This document shows positions 33,821 to 42,761 of a stretch of 64,000 nucleotides of DNA, piece after piece. A program made the translations under genes and the position numbers. The DNA is taken from assembly GCA_035525365.1 (NCBI GenBank), contig DATLEK010000105.1, positions 39,850-103,849 on the forward strand. The letters are read 5' to 3'. Under the pieces are notes generated by a model. That model worked only from the letters and a program-made list of their open reading frames with translations. It was not told where the DNA came from and did not search any database. Every line of letters starts with the position of its first letter. The first letter of the stretch is position 1. The DNA is from GCA-2861595 sp035525365 (lineage in GTDB: Bacteria > Actinomycetota > Acidimicrobiia > Acidimicrobiales > GCA-2861595).

Positions 33821-35610
33821 GGCAGGGGCCGCGCTCCGAGCCAGGCGGCGACCACGTCGGGGTCGCCCAGCACCTCGGAGGCAGGGCCGCAGGCCAACAA
33901 CCGCCCGCCGGCCAGCACCATCACCTCGTCCGCCACGGCGCGTACCAGGGGAAGGTCGTGCTCGACGAGCACGATCGCCGTCCCCGCATCACGGACACTG
34001 CGGATCTCCTTGGCCAAGGCCTGCACCGCGGCGGGCGCAAGAGCCGCCGATGGCTCGTCGAGCAGCAGTACCTCCCGGCCCTGTCCGAGGGCGCCCGCCA
34101 GCTCCACCAGCCGCCGCTGTCCGACCGACAGCTCCCCCATGGGCACCTCGCCTAGGCCACAGAGCCCCACGCGCTCGAGGGCCTCGTCGGCCGCCGCGGC
34201 TGATCTTCGCTCACACCGTCTCGCTGCTGGGGTGCCGGCGAGCACCGGTAGGCCACACCACGCACCGGGAGTGTCCATCGAGACGAGGAGAGCCTCGCGC
34301 ACCGCCATCCCGGCGGGAAGTCCCAGGCGCTGGAAAGTGCGCCCGACCCCCACCGAACGCCGGTCGTGGGCCGGGGCGTTGGTGATGTCGGTTCCGCCCA
34401 CGAAGATGCGCCCCGCCCGGCACGCCACGAAACCCGACACCGCGTCGAGCAGCGTCGTCTTGCCGGCGCCGTTGGGCCCGACCACGGCCACCACCGAGCC
34501 CGCCCTCACCGACACCGAGACGTCCCTGAGCACAGCAGTGTCGCCGCGGTCGACATCGAGTCCGGACACCACGAGCACCTTCCGGTCCGCATCGCTCGAC
34601 CGGCTGCGGCTGTCCGATGCCGGGGGGCTGAACGGGTGGGCCCGCACTTCCGCTGGCTCGAGGCTGCGCCGGCGGCGCCGGCGCACCGCTTCGGCCGCGC
34701 CGCCGGGACTGTGCACCATGGCCAGGGCCAGCGATATCCCACTCAGGACCGCCTCCCACCCGCGCAGGAAGGTGAGGAGGCGGGGGGTGACGGCGTAGAA
34801 AAACCCCGCAGCACCGACGCTGAGCCGGCTGCCACCGCCGGCCACCACCACCACGGCGAGCAGCGGTAGGGAGATCTCGCTGTAGCGGAAGGTATCGGCC
34901 GACACGGTGAGCAGCAGATGGCCGAAGGCGGAGCCGGCAACACCGGCCAGCGCGCCGGAAACAACGAAGGCGACGATGCGGGCCCGCCGGGGGTCGATCC
35001 CCATGGCCTGGGCGACCTGGGGGTCGTCGCGGACCAGGTGCAGGGCCCGGCCCAACGACGAGTGCGCCACGTTGCCCTCGACCACCCATGCGAACACCGC
35101 GACGGCGGCGGCGATGGCGATGTAGTCGCCGCTGTTGTCGAACACGAAGGCGCCGATCTGGGGCCGTGGCAACACGACCAGGGAGGTCCCCGCCGTGAGC
35201 CACTGCCAGCGGAACAGGGACTGCTCGAGGACCAGGCCGAGGGCCAGCGTCACCAGAGCGAATGACGCCCCTGCCAGGCGCACGGCGGGCAGAGCGACGG
35301 CCAGGGCGATCGCCGCGGTCACCACCGCGGCCAGCAGCGCACCGCCGGCGAAGGGCCAGAACCACCTGCCGGTAGCAACTCCGCTCGTGAGCGCGCCCAC
35401 GGCCAGGAGGGCGCCATGGCCGAGAGAGGGCAGCCCGGCGTGGCCGCTCAACACGTCGAGCGACAACGCCATGGCCACGAAGCACAGCCCCGAGGCCAAG
35501 ATGAACGCCCGCAGTGGAGTCAACAGCTCCGGCGCCACGCGCACGAGGACCGGACCGGCGGCGACGAGGCCGGCGGCGGCCGCCACGCGGGCCACCACGG
35601 CGGTGCTCAC
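33817..35610 (-). CDS. fused permease-ATPase of a branched-chain amino acid type ABC transporter (LivM-LivG fusion)
   Basis: 597 residues from a GTG at 35610. Residues 1 to about 310 are a LivM-like permease with eight or nine hydrophobic segments and the motif S-L-G-H-G-A-L-L-A-V-G-A. Residues about 345-597 are a LivG ATPase with Walker A G-P-N-G-A-G-K-T-T, the signature L-S-V-G-Q-R-R-L-V-E-L-A-G-A-L, Walker B V-L-L-L-D-E-P-S-A-A-L and the late L-V-E-H-D-L-P. A basic linker (RRRRRRS-like) joins the two. The fusion replaces two separate genes and is known from some actinobacteria. It overlaps livH and livF by 4 bases each. Confidence 0.92.
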   Translation of the reverse strand: MSTAVVARVAAAAGLVAAGPVLVRVAPELLTPLRAFILASGLCFVAMALSLDVLSGHAGLPSLGHGALLAVGALTSGVATGRWFWPFAGGALLAAVVTAAIALAVALPAVRLAGASFALVTLALGLVLEQSLFRWQWLTAGTSLVVLPRPQIGAFVFDNSGDYIAIAAAVAVFAWVVEGNVAHSSLGRALHLVRDDPQVAQAMGIDPRRARIVAFVVSGALAGVAGSAFGHLLLTVSADTFRYSEISLPLLAVVVVAGGGSRLSVGAAGFFYAVTPRLLTFLRGWEAVLSGISLALAMVHSPGGAAEAVRRRRRRSLEPAEVRAHPFSPPASDSRSRSSDADRKVLVVSGLDVDRGDTAVLRDVSVSVRAGSVVAVVGPNGAGKTTLLDAVSGFVACRAGRIFVGGTDITNAPAHDRRSVGVGRTFQRLGLPAGMAVREALLVSMDTPGAWCGLPVLAGTPAARRCERRSAAAADEALERVGLCGLGEVPMGELSVGQRRLVELAGALGQGREVLLLDEPSAALAPAAVQALAKEIRSVRDAGTAIVLVEHDLPLVRAVADEVMVLAGGRLLACGPASEVLGDPDVVAAWLGARPLP

Positions 35611-36476
35611 CGGAAGGCGGCGAGCGTCGCCGACGGCCGCAGGAGCAGAGCGGCGAGCACGAGGGCCAGCACGGCCACCGCCTCCACCCCCGGGAAGGCG
35701 CTCGTGACGAACAAGTGGCCGGCGACCTGCTCCACCACGCCGACGAGGACTCCGCCTGCCACCGCGCCCACGATGCTGCCTAGCCCGCCGATCACCGTGG
35801 CTGCCAGAGCCCTGACGAAGAACAACGTCATGCTGCCCGCAGCGAAGCCGCCGAGCGTTGGGGCGAGGACCAGGGCGGCTGCCGCAGCGAGGACCGATGA
35901 GCCGACCCAGACCGCCGCGGACAGATGAGCGACCCGTATCCCGGTCAGCCTGGCCTCGTCTGGGTCGTGTCCCAGAGCGGCGAGGGCGAGGCCGGCATCG
36001 GTCCTTCGCAGCACCAGGGGGAGGATCACCGCGACGGCCCCAGCGAGCACGAGGCCGAGGAGGGCAGTGGGGCCGAGGTGGTGGCCGAGCACCTCGGGCC
36101 CAGCCACGTCGAGGGGCGGGCGCAGGCTGCGGGCCGCCTCTCCCCAGACCTTGGCCTCCACCGAGACCACCGCCAACAGCAGGCCGGTAGTGGCAATGGA
36201 GAGGGCGAGCGGCGGTGCACCGAGGAGGCGGCCGGCTACGGCGGCGTGAAAGGCGAGGCCAACAGCGGCGGCCACAACCACCCCGGCGGCGGCTCCGGCC
36301 AGCCAGGGGACGCCGTGGTCCTCGACCAGCGACCAGGCGACGAAGACGGCCAGGGCGCCGATCTCGCCATGGGCGAAGCTGAGGGCGCGTGTCGCTCTGA
36401 ACACCAGGGCCAAGGCGGCGGCCAGTACGCCGTAGAGGGCGCCGAAGGCCACGCCCCGCACCAGCGCCTCGCCCAT
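35607..36476 (-). CDS. livH: branched-chain amino acid type ABC transporter permease (LivH-like)
   Basis: 289 residues with eight or so hydrophobic segments. The start (VRGVAFGALYGVLAAALALVF) and the motif L-S-F-A-H-G-E-I-G-A-L are the LivH signature. It is the second permease half of the importer, working with the LivM portion of the fusion. Twelve bases separate it from the solute-binding protein gene upstream, and it overlaps the fusion gene by 4 bases. The 3' half carries the usual G-G-L-G-S-I-V-G-A-V-A-G-G loop. Confidence 0.9.
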   Translation of the reverse strand: MGEALVRGVAFGALYGVLAAALALVFRATRALSFAHGEIGALAVFVAWSLVEDHGVPWLAGAAAGVVVAAAVGLAFHAAVAGRLLGAPPLALSIATTGLLLAVVSVEAKVWGEAARSLRPPLDVAGPEVLGHHLGPTALLGLVLAGAVAVILPLVLRRTDAGLALAALGHDPDEARLTGIRVAHLSAAVWVGSSVLAAAAALVLAPTLGGFAAGSMTLFFVRALAATVIGGLGSIVGAVAGGVLVGVVEQVAGHLFVTSAFPGVEAVAVLALVLAALLLRPSATLAAFR

Positions 36477-36488
36477 CTCAGCCGATGA

Positions 36489-37946
36489 TCAGAAGCGGTC
36501 GGCGCAACGGATGGTCTCCACCCAGATGGGACCGCCTTCGGCCGGCGCCGCCTCGAACGCCGACGCCCGGTAGCCAGCGGCCCGCCCGCGGCCGAAGTCG
36601 AAGGCGCAGGCCGGGTCGAGTGCCGAGAAGCTCCCGGACACCAGCGGCGCCACCAGGCGGTTGCGGGTGCAGTCGCGCCCGCACTTCTCCAGCAGGTCGG
36701 CGATGTGGCGGTCCTCCAGCCACTTGAAAAAAAGGAGGTCGGCGACCCCTCGGCGCACGGGCTTTCCCCGGTAGCGGCGGAAGGTGTCCTCGAAGCGGCG
36801 GTACTCCTCGGCGTAGGGGGCGAAGGCCCCCGTGTAGTGGCCCGGCGTGGCCGGCGGCGTCACGTTGAGCCCGGTGAGCGGGGCGGGGCGCAGGGCGTCG
36901 TCGCCGAGGTTCTCGATCGAGGTGTTGAAAGCGAACGGCGCCACCCAGCGCATGGGGTGGCGCTGGGCGTTCGACTGCTTGACCAGCTGCACGAAGTCGA
37001 GGAGCTCCACCCAGGCCCACACCACCTCGGCACCGGCCCGGTGCACCGCCGCCAGCTCGTCGGCCACAACCGGATCGCCGGGGCTGAGCGGGACGTCGGC
37101 CACGACGCTCACGCCCGCCTCCCGAAAGGCGGCGAGGAAGCCTTGGCGACCGGCATCCCAGTTGTCGCTCGCCTTGTGTACGACGCCGATGCGCGCGCCG
37201 GGGAAGCGGGACAGGACGAACTGGGCGGTGAGGCGCCCGAATGCCTCGTGGGACGGGTAGAACGAGAAGCTGCGCTTCGCACCGGGCTCCGCACGGACGG
37301 AGAAGTGGAGGTACGGCGGGCCATGGGCGTCCGCCTCGACGACTCTGCGCATCGGGATGATGGCCTCGGCACCCGGAGCACCGCGAAGCAGGAACGACCC
37401 CCGGCATTCCTCATAGGCCTGGGCCACCAGGCGCCCACCGCCGTCCTCGGCGATGCGCTCCTCGATGCCACGCCCATGGATGCCTCCGCGGTCGTTCACC
37501 CATCGCCAGTAGACGAGAAAGTCCTCGTCATCGGTCCCGAGGACCTTGGCGAGGTACTTCCGCCCGTGGCCACAGAGGCGGACCGTGGTGTCCGAGATTC
37601 CGACGCGGTCGTCGCCGGGGGCGAACAAGGCGGCCGCCGAATGCCGGGATGGCGTCGTCGCCTGCGGTGCGTGCGTGGACCCAACGCCTGATTCGCCGCT
37701 CGCCTGGCCACGGACTGTGCCCGCAGGAGCGCTGGCGGCGGGGGCTGAGGCGGACCCGGTCAGCGGCTGTGAAACGTCCGGCGGGGTGGCGGGGGGAGCC
37801 GAATGAGTGGACTCAGTTCGTTCGGGCGACGCAGCCTTGGGCTCGCGCGGTGGCCGTGACGATGTGCAGGCCGTCGACACCATTGCAGCGGCCACCACAA
37901 CGGGCCACACGGGCGTGCCTCGTCGTAGCCAACGCCCCCTCGCCAC
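36489..37946 (-). CDS. ABC transporter solute-binding lipoprotein (Leu/Ile/Val-binding-like)
   Basis: 485 residues from a GTG at 37946. A lipoprotein signal (VVVAAAMVSTAC, lipobox before Cys27) is followed by a long Pro/Ala/Ser-rich tether (about 28-105). A type 1 periplasmic-binding domain then begins with V-G-I-S-D-T-T-V-R-L-C-G-H-G. The segments ARIGVVHKASDNWDAGRQGFLAAF and VVWAWVELLDFVQLVKQ fit the two-lobed fold. It would be anchored outside the cell and deliver solute to LivH/LivM-LivG/LivF. The beta-helix gene ends only 42 bases upstream on the same strand. Confidence 0.85.
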   Translation of the reverse strand: MARGRWLRRGTPVWPVVVAAAMVSTACTSSRPPREPKAASPERTESTHSAPPATPPDVSQPLTGSASAPAASAPAGTVRGQASGESGVGSTHAPQATTPSRHSAAALFAPGDDRVGISDTTVRLCGHGRKYLAKVLGTDDEDFLVYWRWVNDRGGIHGRGIEERIAEDGGGRLVAQAYEECRGSFLLRGAPGAEAIIPMRRVVEADAHGPPYLHFSVRAEPGAKRSFSFYPSHEAFGRLTAQFVLSRFPGARIGVVHKASDNWDAGRQGFLAAFREAGVSVVADVPLSPGDPVVADELAAVHRAGAEVVWAWVELLDFVQLVKQSNAQRHPMRWVAPFAFNTSIENLGDDALRPAPLTGLNVTPPATPGHYTGAFAPYAEEYRRFEDTFRRYRGKPVRRGVADLLFFKWLEDRHIADLLEKCGRDCTRNRLVAPLVSGSFSALDPACAFDFGRGRAAGYRASAFEAAPAEGGPIWVETIRCADRF

Positions 37947-37988
37947 GAACGGAAAGCGTACCTGCGATCCAACCCGGACGCCTGCGAT

Positions 37989-39542
37989 CTATCTCGACGG
38001 ATTGGCTTCGTAAGCGCCGACATCGCACACCGCTGACCCATCCCCGTCCCCGTCCTGAGGCCGAGCCACACCGCGTTGGTCGTTAGCGGGACACACCGGT
38101 GCACCCGCACCGGCGTCGATCGCCGGACTGCCGGACAACAGAGCCATGGTCGGTGTGGGTCCGCCGTTCTCGGCCAACGGCGCAAGCTTCGGATCTGCGA
38201 CCATGAAACCAGACCCGCACTCCGCTGTATCGGAGAGGCTATTCGTGGCGTAGCTAATCCACCCACCGCAATTGCTGCCTCCAGGATAAAACGCTCCTTG
38301 TCCTTCTAAAGCCCTGTTGCCCGCCACGATTGTGCTCTTGAACGTCACAGGACGAGTTGTATAGTTGCCATACCAAGAGTTATAAACACCGCCGCCGCCC
38401 CACGACGCCGTGTTGAGAGACACGGTGCTGTTCGTAACGTCCAAGGCGCCGTTGTTGTAGATGGCGCCGCCGTGGCTACCCGAAATGTTGCCGGACAGCG
38501 TGCTGTTGGTCATGGTCAGGCTGCCCCCGTTGTCGATGGCGCCCCCCGTCCCGTAAGTGGTGCTGTTGCCCGACAGCGTGCTGTTGGTCACACTCACCGT
38601 GCCGGGCCCGTTGTAGATGGCGCCGCCGTGGTAACTCGAAGTGTTGCCGGAGAGGGTGCTGTTAATCACGGTCACAGTGCCCCCGTACCCCTTGTTGTTG
38701 TCGTACCCGCTGTTGTCGATAGCTCCGCCGTAGCGGGCGGAATTGCCGGACAGGGTGCTGTTCACCACGGTCACGGTACCGGCCCCCCAAAAATTGTCGT
38801 TTCGGATGGCGCCGCCGACCCAGTTGGTGCTGTTGCCCGACAGCGTGCTGTTGGTCACGCTCAGGGTGCCCCCGATGTTAGAGATAGAGCCTTTGTTTGA
38901 GGACAGCGTGCTGTTAATCAGGCTTAGGGTCCCCCCGACGTTAGAGATAGTGTTTTCGTTCGAGGACAGCGTGCTGTTGGTCACGCTCAGGGCCCCTCTG
39001 CGGTTAGAGATAGCGTCCGTAAACCCGCTGATCGTGACATCGTCCAGCACCAAGTCACCTCCGGTACCAACGTCTACGAGTCCGAATCCGGGAATGTCGT
39101 CGCTGGCTACGCCGGGCTCTCTACCGAGTATGCTTGAGGTTAAAGCCGCTCCCTTTCCCACTATAACAATAGGGCTAGTGATCTCGGGAAGCGCCATGGC
39201 TGTGGCGCCCCGCAAAGAAGTCGGGGACAATTCGTAGATGCAACGTTTGGCCAACACAATCTTGTCGCGTCCGGGCGAGTCATTGGCCATTCTCACCGCA
39301 GCGACCAAGCGAGCGGCCGCTCCGTGTGAAGTCGGACCACACGGCACCTCGAAGGTCGCTGCCTGTGCTGGAGGCGCCACCACTGAACTGACTCCGACCA
39401 TCGCCACCACGAGGAACATCGCCGAGCGGCGTCGTGCACGCGTGGAGAAGCGGCCTCGGCGTACCGCACCGCCACCGGTCGAGCTTCTACCTGACATTCG
39501 TCGCGATGTAAGCATCTGCCACATCTTTCGTTCGTCGCTCAT
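37989..39542 (-). CDS. secreted parallel beta-helix protein with NSTLSGN repeats
   Basis: 517 residues. A twin-basic N-terminal region precedes a signal peptide (AMFLVVAMVGVSSVVAPPAQA, residues about 41-61). From about residue 170 there are eight or nine turns of the repeat (V/L)-(T/I)-N-S-T-L-S-(G/S)-N, each with G-G-A-I-x-N, typical of right-handed beta-helix adhesin-like proteins. The C terminus ends with the choice-of-anchor motif L-x-P-L-A-x-N-G-G-P-T-P-T-M-A-L and C-D-x-G-A-Y-E. It is probably displayed on the cell surface. The DNA repeats make the gene prone to unit gain and loss. Confidence 0.85.
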   Translation of the reverse strand: MSDERKMWQMLTSRRMSGRSSTGGGAVRRGRFSTRARRRSAMFLVVAMVGVSSVVAPPAQAATFEVPCGPTSHGAAARLVAAVRMANDSPGRDKIVLAKRCIYELSPTSLRGATAMALPEITSPIVIVGKGAALTSSILGREPGVASDDIPGFGLVDVGTGGDLVLDDVTISGFTDAISNRRGALSVTNSTLSSNENTISNVGGTLSLINSTLSSNKGSISNIGGTLSVTNSTLSGNSTNWVGGAIRNDNFWGAGTVTVVNSTLSGNSARYGGAIDNSGYDNNKGYGGTVTVINSTLSGNTSSYHGGAIYNGPGTVSVTNSTLSGNSTTYGTGGAIDNGGSLTMTNSTLSGNISGSHGGAIYNNGALDVTNSTVSLNTASWGGGGVYNSWYGNYTTRPVTFKSTIVAGNRALEGQGAFYPGGSNCGGWISYATNSLSDTAECGSGFMVADPKLAPLAENGGPTPTMALLSGSPAIDAGAGAPVCPANDQRGVARPQDGDGDGSAVCDVGAYEANPSR

Positions 39543-39739
39543 GCTCTTCCTTTCCTGAACCCGGAAACAACCTGCACCAACAGCTCTCGAACTGAGTCTG
39601 GGCGGACCCGGTCGCAGTGCGGTCGCAGTTTGGTCGCAGTCGGAAAGAGAGCCGATGCAGATGACGAGGCCCCCGGAAAGTGATCCACCAGTTGTGGGAG
39701 TTCAACAGCCCAGTATTTGGGCAGGAGGAATTCACCACG

Positions 39740-40033
39740 ATGAAGCGACACCGCCACACCCCCGAGCAGGTCGTCCGCAAGCTCCGCGAGGGCGACCGGC
39801 TGCTCAACGACGGCAAGGATCTGGCAGAGGTGCTCCGCCACCTCGAGATCGCCGAGGCAACCTGGAACCGCTGGCGTAACCAGTACGGCGGCATGAAGGC
39901 AACCGAGGCCAAGCGGCTCAAGGAACTCGAGGTCGAGAACGGCCGGCTGAAGAAGCTGCTGGCCGAGGCCGAACTCGACAAGTCGATGCTCAAGGAGTTG
40001 GCTGAGGACGCTCCTATAGATGTCAAGTCATGA
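39740..40033 (+). pseudogene. IS3-family transposase OrfA, 3' end replaced by IS110 sequence
   Basis: ATG 39740 follows AGGAGG. The product begins M-K-R-H-R-H-T-P-E-Q-V-V-R-K-L and has the HTH (EVLRHLEIAEATWNRWRNQYGG) and leucine-rich zipper (LKELEVENGRLKKLLAEAELD). The last native residues are M-L-K-E-L-A-E near 40005. The expected G-N-F-stop is found instead at 41298-41309, after the IS110 element. Translation now runs into IS110 and stops at 40033. OrfA binds the element ends; here it can no longer feed the -1 frameshift into orfB. Confidence 0.85.
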
Positions 40034-41078
40034 TCGCGGCGTAGTCCGCGCGAAGAGCGGTGAACACCTCCCGGGCCAGGTAGCGCTTCAAACACCGGAT
40101 GATCTCGGCCATGGAGAGCCCGTCCGCCGTGCGGCGCGCCGCATAGGCCTTGGTGCGATCGCAGTAGCGCAGCCGAACGATGACAGCGATGTGCAGGGCA
40201 TGGTTGGCCGAGCGGTCTCCGCCCCGGTGCAGGCGGTGGCGATTCGTCTTGCCGGATGAGGCAGGGATCGGCGCTACTCCGCAGAGGTGGGCGAAGGCGC
40301 TCTCGGATCGGAGACGGTCGGGGTTGTCGCCGATGCTGACCAGCAGGGCGCTGGCGGTGTCGGGACCGAGGGCGAACACGGCCGAGGTCGCCGGCGCAGC
40401 CCGCTGCGTCAGTGCCGCGAGCTGACGGTTGAGCTGGCGGGCCTCGATGGCCAGAGCCTCCGCTCGCCGGGCCACCGATCGCAGGGCGAGTTTGAGCGCC
40501 TGGGTGGGTTCGTGGAGCCGGGCCGTGTCGGGGCGAAGGCCGACGCACGTCTCCACCAGCTTGATGGTGGAACCACAGCGCAGCTGTGCCCGCAAAGGCT
40601 CCGGAGCGGTGACGAGAAGGGCCTGGAGAGCGTTGGTAGCAGCGGTCTTCGCCTTTACGGCGCCGTTGCGAGCGACGCGGATGGCCCTGATGGCCTCGAT
40701 GCTCCCGTTGGCCAACTTGGGCTTCACCGTGGCAGTGCCGGCCAGCACCGCCCGGGCCGCCGCCTCGGCGTCGATCGGATCCGACTTTCCCTTCTGGCGA
40801 CGCAGGCGACGATCGGGGCGAGGCACCTCGATGACACTCACGCCCTTGTCGTGAAGATGGCGGGCAAGGCCGGCCCCATACGCGCCAGTGCCCTCGACGC
40901 CGACCCGGTCGATCCTTCCGTGGCTGCGGAGCCAGGCGAGCAGCTCGATGTAGCCGGCGGCGGTGGCGGAGAACTCCTGGCTGCCTTGGAGCACGCCTCG
41001 CAGGTCGACGACGACAGCGTGATGGGTGGCCGCGTGGGTGTCGACGCCGCCGATGACGGCGCGGGTGGGACGAAGCAT
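40023..41078 (-). CDS. IS110-family transposase (DEDD recombinase)
   Basis: 351 residues from ATG 41078, preceded by AGAGG; an open frame continues to 41147 without support. The RuvC-like DEDD domain shows G-G-V-D-T-H near residue 10, V-G-V-E-G-T-G-A-Y-G near 62 and K-S-D-P-I-D-A-E near 98. The C-terminal Tnp20 domain has A-H-L-C-G-V-A-P-I-P-A-S-S-G with the candidate nucleophile serine, followed by RHRLHRGGDRSANHALH. These recombinases move by an RNA-guided mechanism using a bridge RNA from the element's non-coding end. The gene looks intact. Confidence 0.93.
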   Translation of the reverse strand: MLRPTRAVIGGVDTHAATHHAVVVDLRGVLQGSQEFSATAAGYIELLAWLRSHGRIDRVGVEGTGAYGAGLARHLHDKGVSVIEVPRPDRRLRRQKGKSDPIDAEAAARAVLAGTATVKPKLANGSIEAIRAIRVARNGAVKAKTAATNALQALLVTAPEPLRAQLRCGSTIKLVETCVGLRPDTARLHEPTQALKLALRSVARRAEALAIEARQLNRQLAALTQRAAPATSAVFALGPDTASALLVSIGDNPDRLRSESAFAHLCGVAPIPASSGKTNRHRLHRGGDRSANHALHIAVIVRLRYCDRTKAYAARRTADGLSMAEIIRCLKRYLAREVFTALRADYAAIMT

Positions 41079-41297
41079 TCTGATACCTCTGTTCTTTTGA
41101 TGATCGAGCCGACCGTCGTGGACAGGCCAGTGGTGAGCGGGTTGCAAGCTCCTATGAGGTCACACAGGTCGGATGGCTCGGGGTGGGTTGGTTGGTTCGT
41201 GCTGACCGACGAAGCCGACAGGTCCTCAAGAAGACTCCCGGGGGGTCAGGAAACTTATGGGTCACACCACCCCGGTCAGCACCCACGCATCATCACT
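41079..41297 (-). ncRNA. candidate bridge-RNA region of the IS110 element
   Basis: About 220 non-coding bases between the transposase start and the element end, the place where IS110-group elements encode their guide RNA. A 9-base inverted repeat, GTGCTGACC at 41199-41207 and GGTCAGCAC at 41274-41282, encloses a 66-base segment with further G/C-rich stems near 41233-41247. The RNA itself, its ends and its target and donor loops are inferred, not seen. Confidence 0.45.
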
Positions 41298-41299
41298 GG

Positions 41300-42199
41300 A
41301 AACTTCTGACCCCGGAGCGCCGGCGCAGGGCGGTTGTCTGCCTGTGCCAACGTTTCGGGGTCTCCGAACGAAAGGCCTGCGGTGTGGTCGGCCAGCACCG
41401 CTCCACCCAGCGGAAGCCAGCCCGGCCTCGACCCGAGCTGGAGGACAAGCTTCGGGCACGGCTGCGCCAGATCGCCCGGGACCATCCCCGGTGGGGCTGG
41501 AAGACCGCACACGCCCTGGTGCGTCGAGAGGGCTTTGTGGTCAACCGCAAGCGCACCCAGCGCCTGTGGCGGGACGAGGGGCTTCGCCGGCCCGCTCCCT
41601 GCAAGAGAAAGCGCCGCCGCCCGCCTCCTGGCCAGGCCCTGATGCGGGCGGAGCGGCCCAACCAGGTGTGGGCCATTGACTTCCAGTTCGACGAGACCGC
41701 CGATCAGCGCCGACTCAAGTTGGCCAACATCGTCGATGAGTTCACCCGCGAAGCCCTGGCCATGCGCGTCGGTCGCTCCTGCGACGCGGATCAGCTGGTG
41801 GGCGTCATCGAGGGCCTCGTCGCCGAGCGGGGAGCGCCGGAGCATCTGCGCATGGACAACGGTCCCGAGCTGATTGCCTGGGCGCTTCGGGACTGGTGTC
41901 GTCTGGCCGGCACCAAGACCAACTACATCGAGCCCGGATCGCCCTGGGAGAACCCATTCGTGGAATCCTTCAACGGCCGGGCCCGGGACGAGCTGTTGAA
42001 CATCGAGGAGTTCGCCAGCCTCTTGGAGGCCACGGTCGTGGTCGAGGCATGGCGGATCGAGTACAACACCTATCGACCCCATTCGTCGCTTGGCCGGCTC
42101 ACCCCTGCTGAGTTCCGAGCCCAATGGGTGCCGGAGACCAAAAACGCCGGCACCCCTGACCCATCCCCAGCCCTTCCAGCGCCTCCTGAGGCGTTGTAG
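41300..42199 (+). CDS. IS3-family transposase OrfB (DDE integrase), stranded
   Basis: About 300 residues from the first native codons (K-L-L-T-P-E-R-R-R-R-A-V). The HTH_21-like region (YRSTQR equivalent Q-H-R-S-T-Q-R, then H-P-R-W-G-W) precedes a DDE domain. Its acidic residues are Asp in VWAIDFQFD, Asp in RMDNGPEL and Glu in NPFVESFNGRARDE, and it ends HSSLGRLTPAEF. In the intact IS it is made by -1 frameshifting from OrfA. After IS110 insertion it has no proper start, so activity is unlikely. Confidence 0.88.
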   Translation, partial: KLLTPERRRRAVVCLCQRFGVSERKACGVVGQHRSTQRKPARPRPELEDKLRARLRQIARDHPRWGWKTAHALVRREGFVVNRKRTQRLWRDEGLRRPAPCKRKRRRPPPGQALMRAERPNQVWAIDFQFDETADQRRLKLANIVDEFTREALAMRVGRSCDADQLVGVIEGLVAERGAPEHLRMDNGPELIAWALRDWCRLAGTKTNYIEPGSPWENPFVESFNGRARDELLNIEEFASLLEATVVVEAWRIEYNTYRPHSSLGRLTPAEFRAQWVPETKNAGTPDPSPALPAPPEAL

Positions 42200-42631
42200 A
42201 GGCTGGTTCCAAACCATGGACCACTCCCGCGCGAAGTGGACCACTTATGGGGGTCCCGTCACAGACATGACGCCAACCGCTCCTAAGCGGCGTAGTTGCC
42301 GCCGTGGTCCCGTTCCAGGCGATCACTTTCAGAGGCGGTGTCGTTGACTCACGAGGTCCTCGGGCCTCGGGGCTGGACTGCCGGGAATGCGCTTCTTGCA
42401 GCGTCCGAAAGTCGCTCGAGGGCGCCGGGGGCAGGGAGACGCGACGTTGTTGAGCAGGGATTCCGAGAGCATCTCCCGGGTGGTGAGAATGACGCCGTCG
42501 AATAGCGACGGTGACCCGGGAGGCCCCACCGTGGACGCAAAAGATAAACTCACGTGACACCCGAGTTAATGAGGTGACACCGTCCGCCGCAATGCCAGAC
42601 TGACGGGCAGGAGGTGGTTCCCAGGACACTA

Positions 42632-42655
42632 TTTCGTGCCCCCGGCGTGCCCAAT
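42632..42655. repeat. paired GTGCCC repeat, left of tRNA half (putative integrase arm site)
   Basis: TTTCGTGCCC and CGTGCCCAAT occur with the GTGCCC cores 11 bases apart (42636 and 42647). The same 24-base arrangement with four mismatches recurs at 42864-42887. Phased direct repeats at this distance are typical arm-type sites bound by the N-terminal domain of tyrosine integrases. No integrase is present to confirm. Confidence 0.55.
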
Positions 42656-42761
42656 CAGGCGGAGTTTAGCGGTAAATCATGGTGACTAGAAGTACGTCAG
42701 AATAGCTGCCTGACCAGCCAGAATGGCTAAACTATTCGTGGCAAAAAAAGGCCTTTATCCA

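Larger units (their letters stand above)
40006..41297 (-). mobile_element. IS110-family insertion sequence inside the IS3 orfA/orfB junction
   Basis: Boundaries are deduced from the host gene. The IS3 reading frame breaks after M-L-K-E-L-A-E near 40005 and resumes with the codons for G-N-F-stop at 41298. The inserted DNA is about 1.29 kb with one transposase gene on the minus strand, 17 bases beyond its stop and about 220 bases before its start. This asymmetry fits the IS110 group. A one- or two-base uncertainty exists because G residues occur at both junctions. Confidence 0.8.
39668..42257 (+). mobile_element. IS3-family element, interrupted by an IS110-family insertion
   Basis: Partly matching terminal inverted repeats are visible. 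The left end (about 39668-39689) reads GGCCCCCGGAAAGTGATCCAC, and the right end (about 42235-42257, read inward) GGACCCCCATAAGTGGTCCAC. Inside are an orfA fragment and orfB in the -1 frame. With the inner IS110 removed, the element is about 1.3 kb, normal for IS3. Target-site duplication was not identified. Confidence 0.75.

Noticed and set aside
38472..38900. Plus-strand frames rich in Val/Gly across the beta-helix gene
   Set aside because: They mirror the NSTLSGN repeats in antisense and show no independent coding signal.
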